Assembly (NCBI RefSeq): GCF_028453695.1
Contig: NC_135777.1
Coordinates: 19,333,714-19,397,713, forward strand
Length of the DNA: 64,000 bases
Source of the DNA: Augochlora pura
Taxonomy: Eukaryota; Arthropoda; Insecta; Hymenoptera; Halictidae
Direction: 5' to 3'
Part shown: positions 46,528 through 58,620 of the stretch, in pieces
How positions within the stretch are numbered: the stretch's first letter is position 1
Layout of the letters: the number at the start of each line of letters is the position of its first letter
Notes under the pieces: generated by a model
The model's database searches: none
Seen by the model: only the letters and a program-made list of their open reading frames with translations
What the model was told of the DNA's origin: nothing
Translations under genes and position numbers: made by a program

Positions 46528-47545
46528 CGGAAAAAAAAGATCCCCTGCGGCCAGGACGGGTATTTCGCGGATGGATGCGAGGGCCATTGAAGAGGACGAG
46601 GCGGAAAAACTCCGTAAGAAAATCTTATCGTTGAATGCGCCGGGACAAAGAAGGGTTCGGCGAGCGTCGCGTCGCGGGGGCAAGAAAGATGGTGCCGCGG
46701 CGATAAAGGAGGACGGGACAGATGGGTGCTCCGGGGTGCGTCCACGTGGAAGGAAACGGCGCGCGGCGCGGCGCGTCGCGGCACGACATGGCACGGCGAC
46801 GCGGCGCAGTCACGAGCGGAACAAGACACGCCGGGGAAACGCGGCTCTCTGCCCGGGGAAACGCGGAATCTTGGTAAAAACGCGTTCACGAGACGGCGAC
46901 GCCACGTAGTCGCGACGACGACGAAGGTTTCCTCGAAGGTGAGACGGCCCGACGTTCTCTACGTGACTCTCCTTACTCCCTCGGCTGACGTCTTCTCCCT
47001 TTCGATCTTCCCTCCTTTTCTCTCTCCTCCCTCTCTCTTTCTCTTCCTCACTCTTTCTCTCTCTTTCTCTCTCTCTCTTTCTCTTTCTCTTCTCCGTCTC
47101 TCGCTTCCTTCCGAGGCACCCGCGGCCCGTATTATTATTCCTAAGAACATCGCGATCGCGGGGGAAAAAAAAGGAACGATACGGCTGCGGAGGGAAAACT
47201 TCCTCGAGAAATCGTGATCAACGATCCGACAACCGTCGGATGATGCGGGGAAAATCTCGACCGTCGTCGAACCCGGAATCCGTAAGCAGAGGACCCTCCG
47301 CGAGATCTTCCCGCTGGAACGGTTTCGTCCGATTCGGAAATTCATAACCCGGGCGGCGAGAATTCTGGGGAACCGTTTATGGAAACGGATTTGATGAAAC
47401 TGTCGTTTGATCGACGAGTTTTTCGGACGCGTTCTCCCGCTCGATGGATGAGACGGGGAGATCGAATGCGGGATGAGACGAAGAAGATTTCCATTTTTGG
47501 TTCCCTGCATTTTTTCGGATGTATAATCTGGCAATCGATACGTTG
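46528..47545. other. GC-rich DNA, no supported gene
   Basis: Overlapping frames of 148-194 codons lie on both strands, built from the G tract, CG repeats and a CT tract. A donor-like GAAGGTGAGA occurs at 46937, but no acceptor-defined exon goes with it. Confidence 0.35.
46999..47102. repeat. (CT)n-rich tract
   Basis: CTCTCT and CTTT pieces over about 100 bases. Confidence 0.9.
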
Positions 47546-47985
47546 TTAACCCCGTTCACTATAATAACGAGTCAGTCTCGTGGCGAAGACTATGCAAGCT
47601 CTACTAAATATGAATATTATTAATTTCTTCTACGTTGGAGTAAAAATAAATTTTTGTGTTATCAAAGTATAAAAACGAAGGTAAATAAAGATAATATTGA
47701 AAAATAAAATTGTCTGGCCCTATTAGGATAATTATTAACCCTTTGCGGTTGTGTTAAAATACGTAAGTCACGCTGGTTGTAATTAATTTTCTTTCAGTGG
47801 ACAGTAATAAGATAACAATAATGAAAGAACATATGTAACACAATGATATGTTTTAATTTGATGTAAAAGTAAAGAAGATGAAAAAAAATAAATAAATCGC
47901 TGAGATTAGACACGATTGCAAAGGGTTAAATACGAATAAGTGCTAATCGTCACAGCATAAAAGGAGCGGTAATGCAAGGAGTTAA
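47546..47985 (-). mobile_element. TTAA MITE, family D (reverse), interrupted by G
   Basis: TTAA at 47546 and 47982 border the element. The left border shows the inverted right end (CCCCGTTCACTATAATAACG, then AGTCAGTCTCG) and the right border shows the inverted left arm (GTGCTAATCGTCACAGCATA and TAATGCAAGGAG). Element G occupies 47735-47929. Removing it leaves about 249 bp, as in intact D copies. Confidence 0.9.
47735..47929. mobile_element. TTAA MITE, family G, nested in D
   Basis: TTAA flanks a 195-bp element. The ends are CCCTTTGCGGTTGTG and, inward from the right, CCCTTTGCAATCGTG. The interior (GTAAGTCACGCTGGTTGTAA and an AAAAAAAATAAATAAAT stretch) is unlike family C. D sequence resumes on either side exactly at the TTAA. 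Confidence 0.88.
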
Positions 47986-49262
47986 GGGAAAGATACCGCA
48001 GCCGTTTGCAATATTTGGGAAAAAGTAATATTTTGCGCAATTTTGCGAATATGGCTCCATTCGCAAAATTTTGTCGCGAATCGAACGAGAAGAAGGGCAG
48101 ATAGAGTAAAAACAATCGCGAGCTGCCGGTAACCGGAGACTCTCGCTATAGCGCTAGACATAATATTTACTCCTGTCCACCTGCCCCCTCGGTCGTCCAC
48201 CTCCGACGGCGGCGGCCATCTTGGATCGGGAAGGTCGGCTGGAAGGTCTAAAGTGCATATAGTACACGCGCGCATATGCGGGGGATTATCGTTAATCACC
48301 GACGTGTGGTTCTAGAGGTCCACGGGTACACGCGGCTACCATAGACCTGAAAATTTCGAGAATTCCGCCCGAGGTGCCATTTGTCTTGTTAACGAAAAAA
48401 AAAGGAAAATAGAACAATTCTCCGCCGATCGGAGAAACTTTTCTAAATAACGAGAACGAAAACGATTTACGACGACTGAAAGAACGCGGAGGTGTAGCGA
48501 AGAAAATAAGAGTAATGAGAGAAATTCGGGGGAAAAGAATGGAAAGCCCGGACAATGGTCTATGTTACATATTTTAGCCAGTTTACTAGGTATAGTAAAT
48601 TACTATAATTACTCTGAATACGTTTGATTTTTTCTATTGATTTTGTATGAAATAGAACAGTTTTATGAAATGCATAATTAAGTAAAGGGTGTCAAGGTAT
48701 ATACCTTTTTTAATCAATTAGCTGTCCTTAACGCACTTTAGTTATACAAACTAGCTAAAACAAGAATTAAATTGTGAAGTAAAAATAATAATAAATATAA
48801 TTAGTAACTATTTTGCCTAACTAAATAAAAACTGACTATACTAATTATTATACACTAAGATACTGGAGCTAAGTTGACGTTCATTTCATTTTTCGTCAAT
48901 TTTAATAATGCAACCTTATTCTAAAATTCTTTAAATATTTTCACTACAGTCTATCTAATCTATTAATTTTTATCACAAATTCTTAAATTCCGCCTACCAC
49001 TAATAACTACAGATTTAGGCTTCTCGCTCGCGTACAGGCATTTGCGGCCGTAACGAATCGGCCGGGCATCAACGAGTTCGATTAAGCGACTCGACAAATG
49101 TTTAACAGAAGACTTGCCGGCGAACGGTCGGGAGCAAAATTTCGAATGGGACAAGAAGAAGTTCCGGTGGAAAGCTGCGCTCGGATCATGAATGGCGGCC
49201 GTTCTGCGCTCCCTCGCAACTTCGTGGAACTTCGCAGACTTCAAGACCGGGGCTTCGATTCG

Positions 49263-49264
<2 letters not shown>
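47986..49264. other. No gene seen
   Basis: Mixed, then AT-rich at 48.55-49.0 kb. No exon or repeat stands out. Confidence 0.45.

Positions 49265-49329
<65 letters not shown>
49265..49329. repeat. (GA)n microsatellite, longest pure run
   Basis: About 32 uninterrupted GA units, the longest perfect dinucleotide run in the window, so probably the most length-variable. Confidence 0.97.
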
Positions 49330-49332
<3 letters not shown>

Positions 49333-50620
49333 CATTGCTTATTCTCGTCGGCGCTCGCTGGACAATCGTTGATTTATTTCGCCGGGTAAATCCCGGGCCG
49401 GGTCGTCCCGGCCAGTAATTAAATTTGATTTACGAATAAATAATCGATGTACTCGCATGCGCGTGCGTCCACTCGGTGATTAATGAGCAAAATTAATACG
49501 CGTTCTTAATTGACCCGATTTAATTCAACGTCGCCCGTTACGTCACACGCTGCCGCCGAGACGACGAGATGTCTGCTCTAGAAGTGTTCGATTTTTGGAA
49601 TAATATTGGTTCGTGAATTGGGTTGAAAAATTATGTTTTCTTATAGGGATTTGAGTGTGGCGGAAGTCGTTCGATTTCTGTGCGACATTTCTGGAAATTG
49701 TCATTTTTATATTTTTTTTTTTGCGTTATGGAGCACTATAGAGTATTATACATGTATAGAGTACATAGAGCATTATATAGAGTCTATAGAGCATTAGAGA
49801 GTAGTATGTGACGCACTTTAACAATTTTAAAAAATTGTCAGCCTTAAATTCATTATTATTTTGGATCACTAAAATTACTATTCTTAGACAAACTAAAATC
49901 AGGGTCAGCAGTGTTTTAAATTAAATTAATTTTAAATTAATTGTATCATACTTGAAAAAATAGGCAATTAATTTTGTAATTAACTTAATCCACAAAAACT
50001 GTCCTTTTGTCATTATAAATAAGAAGCCCCCTTCTGTAATACCATTTTAAGGCGAACCTCATCATTAAATAAAACTTCATAGAGTAGTTTGAATTTAACG
50101 ATGTAAAAGAACACTTAAGGTGTCCGAAGTTATAATGGCGTAAGTCGCATCACCGGCATTGTGAAACACGAGAGACATTACAGTTTACTAACACGTGTAT
50201 TCTTTACTGATCAACTATAATGTTAAAATAATAAATTAAGTTACTTTATAGCAACTCGATCGTTTATTTCAGTCTAACATTTTAGTATTTATAGATTATA
50301 TTTTACGACACGAGTTACAATTTTCGTGAACGCCAAGATTCCACCCCTCTAATTTAATACGAATATCATTTCGAGACGTCCGCGCAGAACACGTACCTCT
50401 CGACCTGAAGACGGCCATAAAATTAGAGCAAATTCTGTCGGATAGTATCGTTTTTACAGAGATTTCGCCGGTTTTCGGGCAAACGGCACCGCTGAGTAAC
50501 GTGGTCAGACGAGACGGCCAGACATCCGGACGTAAAAGAGGCAGACGAGAAAAGGGGACAGGCGGAGGACGTTCGGAGAGAGACGAGGGCAGAGAGAAAA
50601 GGAAAGAGGAGAGAGAAAAA

Positions 50621-50626
<6 letters not shown>
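49330..50626. other. AT-rich DNA, no gene seen
   Basis: A patch at about 49730-49805 has repeated TATAGAG pieces with variable spacing. Nothing else stands out. Confidence 0.45.

Positions 50627-50655
<29 letters not shown>
50627..50655. repeat. (GA)n microsatellite
   Basis: About 14 GA units inside a wider AG-rich stretch from 50575. Confidence 0.93.
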
Positions 50656-50663
<8 letters not shown>

Positions 50664-53001
50664 AGACGGAGAACTTGAAATGGCTTCCAATTACCCGACG
50701 CGTAACGATATCGCCGATAAAAAAGGCGTGTCGCGGCAAGTAATGACCGTCCGGCCGATTTTTCTGGGGACGCGCGGCCGTCTGGCTCGCCGCGTCGCGC
50801 CGTTCCTTTTGGACGCGTCTCGTCGCGCTCGCGCCCGCGTCGCGCCGTCGATGCCCTTACCCCTAAAACCATTTAACTCGTAATCTATGCGTGCCCTTGC
50901 CGGGGACCCGCTGGACTGGTTTTACGCCCGTCACCGGCCACCCCGCAGGACTTAGCATGCCAACAAAACTTTCGACCCGAGTGCCAAGCCGTGCGCCACC
51001 AAAGCGCTGATAAAGCAGCGCGCGCTCGCGACGAGAGGCTAGCCAAGCGCTTCTCTGTACCACCACTGGTCTACTTGTAGCAAACCAAGCACTTGATAAC
51101 TTATTCAGATTGTCCGCCTTATTCCGCCTCCGTTTTAAACCGCTCGCGCAACCCGCCGTCGCCAGCCGCGCTACGTTTCTGCTGCGGTTGGATACCAGAA
51201 CCGTTCGGGGAATAATTCGCGAATGTTTAATGGTTCGCTTCGGAGAATCGGGGGATTATCTGCGATGCCGGCGGTGTTTTATGGCGCCGGTTGTCTGGTC
51301 GGATTCGAGCTGTTTCGGTCTCCCGATCGCAAGTGCACGGTTAACGATCGTTGTTACCGAAGTTTGCGGTTTACTTGTGAAAACGTCCAACGGAGCCGCG
51401 AATTTAATTCCTGTCATTGTCGATCAACCCTGAATTTATCGAAGAAGATTTTGCAATTTAATTCGTCGTCGATTGTTAGTGGTAGAGTGTTAAGTTTTAT
51501 GCAAACTGCTGCTTTGAGAAGCAGATCATTATTGGCTTGTTTGGAAAGTTGCATCGGTTAATAAAATATTCCATTTGTAGTTTAGAAAATTCTTCAGTTT
51601 GCTAGTCTGCAGACTTATAAAGTAAAAATCGTTTCAATTATCTACAAGCAATGGATATAAAATTTAATTCCTCGTTTACTGATTTTATTAAGATGAAAGT
51701 AATACGTTGATATTCTTCACTTTTAAAATACCGAAAACATATATCGTCAGCAATAGTCTTTAAGACAAGTTTGTCGTCTTAATATCTTTAATAAATGGAA
51801 AATTTACTTCTCAATGAGTTCCTTTATAAATTTCGTAATTATTGTACTTTTACAAACTTTGTACGACGCTATAACCTCATCAAATTAAATCAACTTGAAT
51901 CAGTATAGGCGATAGTTAAACAGAACATTTTCAGCCAGCACTAAAAGGGTGAAATCTTTCGTTTCAAAATATGTAGATGGATCACGAAACAATAAATAGA
52001 TCTACAGAATTAAAAAATATTATCCTACTATTCGCGTCTCATTAAAATTATTATAAAAAGGAATGAACATTTCATTAGTCAATGTACATTGCAATAATCC
52101 AAAAAATTTTCATTATTGGTAAAATTGCGCAAAATTTCGTTGCCATGAGTTTATAAAATTCGCAGCGTAGCTGTAACAATGAAAATTAGAGTCCCCCTCA
52201 CAAAAACGCGATTGATCCGCCATTACTCTTTCCTTCGCGGCGGCGACGGCGGCGGTAACAGCGAAGATCATGTTGTCAGGCTCGCGAGGATGTCCAAGAA
52301 AGGGTACGACGAGTAGAGGGTACGGGGGATAGGAAGAGGAGCCGGCTCGGTATCGGGCGTTTCTTCTCTCCGGAGCGTTTACCTTCCGCGAAATCCGACC
52401 TTTCACTTGCACGTGTCGGGCATCCTCTCGCGGGGCGCGGATACGGAGCGGAGACGCGGCGCGCGTGCACGCCGGAAACAAGAGAATCGTGGCGGCCGAT
52501 CGGGGCTGAATTCGCGTCACGTACGAGACGAACACTCGAAAATTCCATTTTCCGCGTATCGCGCCCCGGCGCACCGCCGCGACGGCGGATGGGGTTGGTA
52601 TCGATGGCCCGGGATGCACGGATGAAACCCTTAACTCCTTCGCCGGCCGTGATGGAGCGTCGTCTATCGGGGAGGCGAACAAGCCGCGCGCCCCGCCGGA
52701 AGATAAAGTCCTCGACGAGAGATCTGTTTCTGCCATTCCCCGGCACCGTCCGACGCTATCGACGACCGGTCCGAGATATACTTCTGCTTTCTCCGCGCAA
52801 GGTTGCACTCGAGGAGCAACCTTGCCGCGGGAGTGCAGTGCTCCTGGCGGGCTTCCTTTGCTCCGCGAAATCGATAGCGATCGCGCGTACCCGGTGACGC
52901 GATTGGAAGAATCGTTTGCTAGACGTTTGAACGACAAAGTGCTCCAACGCGTTCGATCGAGCTGGGGAATATTTGATGGGGTGCATAGAATGTGGAATTT
53001 C
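50656..53001. other. No supported gene; one 311-codon minus frame
   Basis: The minus strand is open at 52113-53048 for 311 codons. The frame begins inside a transposon end, has no splice signals and shows no recognisable domain, while plus-strand frames overlap it in the same GC-rich DNA. A hairpin is present at 52797-52825. The 51110-51561 plus frames are likewise unsupported. Confidence 0.35.
52797..52825. repeat. 10-bp stem hairpin
   Basis: GCAAGGTTGC at 52797-52806 pairs perfectly with GCAACCTTGC at 52816-52825 around a 9-base loop. Confidence 0.8.
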
Positions 53002-53040
53002 TTAACCCTTTGCGCTGCACAGGGTGTATCGTGACAAGTG
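53002..53040. mobile_element. Solo TTAA element end
   Basis: TTAACCCTTTGCGCTGCACA matches the common terminus of the other families. No inverted partner was found downstream, so the element is truncated, or its other end has decayed beyond recognition. Confidence 0.5.
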
Positions 53041-56000
53041 GGACGCATTTTAAAAGCTGATTTTACTGTAATTTTTTAAGCTGAATTTACTGATTTTTAT
53101 GTAATTATATGTCGTATCCGTCGTCATTTGTGAGATACAATGATTCTTGTAAGTAGAGAAAGTTCTCTGGAAATAAAAGAGTAAAATGAGATATTTTTCT
53201 TTGAAAATGCTTAAAGGATAGAGCACAGTTCAGATAAAATACGTCGACGTATACGTCATATATTTGACGAGACTAGCAGCATTATTTCGATGAATATAAT
53301 TGCATTATTAATTGTATTAATCAATACGTATCGTATAAATCAATCATATTAATTTAATGTGTAAAGCATGGCCTAGTAAAACCTAATTCACTTTTAGTCA
53401 TCACTGAATTAGACAATTTACAGAAATAAAATAAAATAAAATAAATCGCTAAAGTGAAATAAAATATATTAGTTATTAAACTAATAGATCCACGAAGAGA
53501 ATCTTCGAAAATATGTTTCGAAAAATTAATGAATAAAGCTGAGAACTGTTAACACCGTCGTTGATTCTATAATTATTATATATAATTATTATTATATAAT
53601 TAAAATGGTAATTCGTTCAGAGACTAATCTGAACTGTGAAACGAAAATAAGCGAATTACTACCCTATATCCTCTGATTTCAGAAAAGCATAAAATGTTAA
53701 AAATCTGAAACTAAGCCTGAGAAACAGTTTCACTAATTTGTGAATAAAAGTGGGACGAACCAATGTTCGATCACGTTTCAAACAGATCCCACCTCGAAGA
53801 TGAGAATTCGATAACAGATTAATTCCAACGAGTTTCGACGGTTCGGCATGGTCTCCTACCGACGTGATCGCGCAGCGCGCGTCTAGCTAATAGGGTAAAT
53901 CTACTATTGCTTGGCACTCGGGGTGATCAATAAGATCTCCGGATAGTGACAAACCACTCTAATTCCCTAACACGTGAAAATCCGCCGACTAATTTCCATT
54001 TGCGCGACAGGCGGGGAGAGAGAGAGGGAGAGAGAGAGAGAGGGGGAGGGAGAGAGTGAGAGAGCGTGCAGAGTCGTCGGTCCGCGAGGTAGCTGCGAGA
54101 GAGGCCGGGATCGATAGGCGTCTGCCGAGGATCTCGCCGAGCGAACAATACGTCCCCGTGTTCCGGAAGTCCGACGTCAGGGCCATAAGCGCGTCGTACC
54201 AGCGAGACAAATCGAATCAGGGGCATTCCGTGTCTCTATCCGTTCCGTCTTCCCGTTTCGCTCGGTCCTCCCGTGTCTGCCGGCGCTGATGTTATCGCGG
54301 TCTTGTCGCGTCCGCTGGAAATAAATCTTTTGTGGAGGCGACGCGAAGGATCGTCGGCGAGGATGGAGATCTGCGGGAAAAGGAAGGACCGCCGTGACGC
54401 GGGGCACCGTCGAGCACGAGCGAGGAACGGGAATCAACCCCGGAGAGTCTTCAGAGCATCGAGAAATAATTGCCCTTCGACACCTCGATTCGTCGCGAAT
54501 GCGCCACAAACAGAAAAGTCGAGTCGTCGCGGGACATTCTTTTTCTCTACTCGTCTCTAAATTGTTAAAACGATTATCCCTTTCCGCTCTTTTCTTTATC
54601 TTTGTTCACGTCTGCACGCGACACGCTCTCATTTTGCACAAAGACGCGTGGCCTGATATTGAACAAGACGAGAAGCTGCTTTAATCGTACGGAAGCTTAC
54701 CTAATCGAGGAGTCGAATCCGTTCCTGGATATCGTTCGATCGCTATGATAACGCTACTATTAAGATGTCTATCTCCTGAATTCCTAATTACGAAAGATTC
54801 AACGACGACTGCCGCGTGTGTACACACTTTACGACGCTTCTAACTGATTCCGAACTGCTATCGTTTTACGCAACGTTTATGGTATTTGTACGTGGAAATT
54901 AATCTCGGACCGTTCGTGACTGCTCGACCGAATATCGTTCTACGTTCTATGTATTAATTATTAGACTATAGATTTCTTCCATTTTAATAGAAATTTATCG
55001 ATGGAGTTCCGAGCAATGAAAATATTAAAGAGATTTAAGTACATCCATATATTATTCATAATTTCCTGAAATTATTAGAGAAAGGAATTTTTATTTGACA
55101 CTGATAAAAATAAATTTTACTTTGCATAAAGATTTGTTTGCAGCGAATGCGTTCATCGTCTTTCCGTATCTTCTATAATTATGCCCATATCTGTTTCCTT
55201 AACTAAAAGTAATACGTTTATAAACCGCGAACCACATTAATCTTTTTCCGCAACGAAAATAGATTTTAGACCGCGTCATCGATTTTGCTGATACTCTATA
55301 GCACAGCAATTATGCTAATTTCTCGCAATTAATTTAAATCTGAATATGAATACAAAACAAACCTATACAAAACATACCTGCAAGAAGAGTTCTTTGAAAC
55401 ATGCAACCTAATAAAATTATAGATAATTCCAAGCACAGGTTATACTTTTGCATACCTATGTGAAAATAAATCGAGTCATTCCTAGAAAATCCACGACGAT
55501 TTGCGCAAGCGTCTGCAACCTTCGCGCGAAGACACATCGTTGCGCAAAGGTGGAAAAAAAAGTGGCGAGCACCGTCCGATTCTATTGCGAAGCCGCTCCC
55601 GGCCGCTGTCTCCGATAATTAACGGGGGCGTTTCTCGTCGCTTTTTTTCGTTCCGGCGTCGCGTCAGTTCGCCGCCGCACACCTGTCCGCGGCGCGAGAA
55701 AGAAAAAAAAAAGAGGAGAAGAGGAGGAGGAGAGGCGCAGGGGAAAGCGATCGAAAGGGAGAGGCAGAAGAAGCGGATGGAATGTGGGCGCAGGAGAGGC
55801 CTCGCGCGGTCTGGTTTTCCAGACGGAGGCCGGGAGGAAAACATGTGGGCTAGATAGGCGCAGCTGCGCTACCATCCCGGCCGAGATTAGATATCAGCAG
55901 CTTTTTCCAGACAGCCTTCGACGTTCCACGAATCGCGTAATAATCTCGTCCGAAGGTCGACGACGCTGCCCGCAACTACCTCCGTCGGATGGGAAATCGC

Positions 56001-56865
56001 GCTTCCGTTCCCCGTCCTCCTCCCCCCCGTCCTGCTCCGACCTGCTCGCTCGTCTGTCTCCACTCCTACGATCCAATAACGAGAGGTACGGTCGTGCACG
56101 CTATCGAGAATTACGATTTGCGTCAGCTATGCGCCTCGAGACCGAGAAGGAACGCGGAAAACGTGGCTCGCGGCTCTCGCGGCGTGCCGTTCGGGACGCG
56201 ATGCTGTTTCGATTGCAGTCTGCTTAGGTGGATAAGGCGAGAGTGGGCCTACGGTTTCGAATCGTTGCACGTACTGGATAGCTTCGCGCTTTGTTTCATT
56301 TTCTTGTCTCAAAGCGTCGATGGTGACACTTTCGTGTAAAATTCTACGCGCTTGTACAAATACATAAATGAGTCGCGCTATTGCATTTCGCATCCAACGC
56401 TTGCTTTGCAGTACAGTATAGTACTGGTGGAGTGATATTTGTTGAGTCGAGTTCAGGTCTTTCAAACTCACTGTAGAAATATACATTAAATGTATACTGC
56501 GTTCTGCGACTACGTCTAGTTTCAGTGGAACTTGTAGCGCGCGGTGTTCCGCGTTTATCTAACAGCTAACTGCGTTCCACCTTATCAAATTCTACACGCT
56601 ACCGAGAACGCCTAGAACCGCCACTGAATTTTCTATCGAAACACTTTGTATATAATACGGTGCAGAAGGTAACCATGATTCTTCTGGATCGAGTTCCGCG
56701 AGTTTGCAGAGACGCCTACGGAAATCATGAAACAGTCGGTGCGCTGACGCGAGCTGCGTTTCGCGGACGCGGCTGGTTTTATAGGAACGAAGTTGCGGCA
56801 CGCGACGCGGACGGGTATTGACAAATGCGTCCCGGTTTCCCGTTGAAACGCAATGAAAGACTCAC
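53041..56865. other. No supported gene; AT-rich then GC-rich
   Basis: AT-rich to 53.9 kb, GC-rich at 54.0-54.5 kb, AT-rich to 55.45 kb, GC-rich to 56.3 kb. The 119- and 147-codon frames at 55.5-56.5 kb overlap on both strands. If the minus-strand exon at 56866 is real, the part just below it is intron or downstream exon sequence that I could not resolve. Confidence 0.35.
54014..54066. repeat. (GA)n microsatellite
   Basis: GA run with GGGA interruptions. Confidence 0.93.
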
Positions 56866-57110
56866 CGGTGTGCCAGGATGACGACGGTGATCTTGCAGCA
56901 GGAGACGGCGTTGATGCGACGCCGGCAATTCCTCGCGGTGATGACGATGATGATGATGGTGCCGATGGTGATGCAAGATCGAGGCGGAGGCCGGCTCGTG
57001 CAGCAGCAACCGACGATGATGAAGATGATGCGATACCGTCGCCAGGACACCCACCAGTGCTCCGACTACCAGGACGAGCACCACTGACACTATGTAGCTG
57101 CTTGCGCTCA
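56866..57110 (-). CDS. Candidate internal exon: membrane segment plus His-rich tail
   Basis: On the minus strand the acceptor CATTTGTTGACAG is preceded by TTTCTAAC, a plausible branch point. The exon ends CACACCG before GTGAGTCTT, a strong donor. One frame is open for all 245 nt: two bases finishing a codon, then 81 codons. Residues about 5-24 form one hydrophobic span (YIVSVVLVLVVGALVGVLAT), long enough to cross a membrane. A basic, histidine-rich stretch follows, with HHLHHRR and later a run of five His. It then reads EELPASHQRRLLLQDHRRHP. This layout fits the end of the ectodomain, the membrane segment and the juxtamembrane tail of a single-pass receptor or adhesion protein, but the gene is not recognised. 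The opposite strand reads as Asp-rich and has no splice support. Confidence 0.5.
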
Positions 57111-58150
57111 CTGTCAACAAATGGACACGTTCCGTTAGAAAGACCGCTGCCGGGAAGATTATATAATGACGAAAATGTTGATTAATCCTCGCGGAAGCTA
57201 CCTAAACTCCTCGACGCGAACACCGCCGGGAACAAAACGTTATTCAATCTTTGCGTGTTTCGAGATTCAACCGAATGTTAATTTTCTCGTTTTATATATT
57301 CCGTTCGCAGACGTCGCCGCGGGTATTTTTAATGTTATTTTAGAGACGGGATTTCACGTTTCTTTGATTATTGTATTTTCATACCGTACACGTTGCAGAG
57401 TTATAGCACGATTTTCTAAATGCTCGAGCGGAAGAGGCAATAGAACGAATACCGTCGCTGCACTCGAGAGCGAAACGCGTACGCCACGCCGTAATCTGCA
57501 CGGCAGTGATAAGTGATAGGCGGCTTTTTTTTGCGGCTGCATTCCTTCCTAAACCATTTCCTGAGGGATGTAGACGTTCGGTGAAATATTGCTTCTGATA
57601 ACTTCGGCTCTAGAAAACGGCAAACAGCGTGCGTTGATAGACGGGCTCGGCTTCCCCCGATGAATCCGCGCGAAACGTTCTCGCGTCCGCTTCAATTTTC
57701 TATAATTTAGAGCAGAATACTGTCGGATAGCAGCTCATCGATGCTCGGCCGCCGACATCGAAAATCGAAAGGCGGCACACGTAGACGCAAAAGCGACTTG
57801 CATAATCGTTCTCCACTTTCTAATCGATTCTTATCAGGATTATCGCAAAACGAAATCGCGGTTTACAAAAACGCGATTAGCCGGCGCTCGACGTAAACGT
57901 AGAAAACCGTGCCCGAGATTATCGGGATCCGGGGAACGGAGCAACCGAACCGGAATAACGAAAAGGAAGACGAAGGTACCGAAATGCCTCTCTGCCACAA
58001 AGTCTCGAGTTTCGAAGAGTTCCCGCGTGTTCCACTTCGCTCCTCGATCCTCCTTTTTCTCCGACTTCGTCCTCTATTTTCGCTCCGCCCGCCCTACATA
58101 TCCTCGCCCTCTACCGATCGTTCTACGCTTCGCAATCGTTACGCCTTCCG
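57111..58150. other. Flank of the membrane exon; no further exon resolved
   Basis: This would be intron if the minus-strand exon is real. A 116-codon plus frame at 57166-57516 lacks splice support. Confidence 0.4.
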
Positions 58151-58620
58151 TCCTACGCGGACCTGATTTCGCTACACGATCTACGCTTTTTCGGTTTTTT
58201 GCGCGGCGCCTCCGCCCTCCCCCCAGCCCCCCCATTCACGTTTCTCGCTTTTTACCCCCGTTCGCTCTACATTTTTTCACTTCTTTTCACCCTGTCCAGG
58301 ATTTCTCGCTTTTTGCAGCCCATACATCGCAAGCTTTTTACCGTTCATTCTACATTATTCGGTTTTCTCCTCTCGGTGCGGCGGTGTACCCTCGTTTCTC
58401 TCTCGTCCGCTCTACAATTTTTTCGCTTTTTAATCTGTGCCTCTACGCTGCTCGTTTTTCGCGGTTCGAATTGCATTTGTCGCTCTCGTAGCCCCCCACC
58501 TCCCCGACCACCCAGCGAATTCTTCTGCTCATCGTTCTCGATTTTTCGCTTTTCGCCGGGGCCGCTCTACGGTTTTTCCATTTTCCGCTCGAAATTTCTC
58601 TCCTCTCGGGGGGCCGGGAC
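58151..58620. repeat. Pyrimidine-rich degenerate repeat
   Basis: A motif of the form CGCTCTACATTTTTTCGCTT recurs with CTAC at 58181, 58267, 58350, 58412, 58443 and 58567. Spacings of 62, 31 and 124 are multiples of 31; the first two (86 and 83) are not. Copies are strongly diverged. The long Phe/Ser/Arg plus frames (up to 253 codons at 58199-58960) are by-products of this composition. Confidence 0.55.

Noticed and set aside
46213..46909. Frames with long Gly or Pro runs
   Set aside because: They read through the G tract; no other support.
6611..53005. TTAACCC motifs as telomere-like repeats
   Set aside because: They are not tandem, always continue as TTTGC or similar, and pair as inverted ends of short elements.
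52113..53048. 311-codon open frame on the minus strand
   Set aside because: It starts inside a transposon end, lacks splice or promoter signals, has no recognisable domain, and overlaps long frames on the other strand in GC-rich DNA. I could not support it as a gene.
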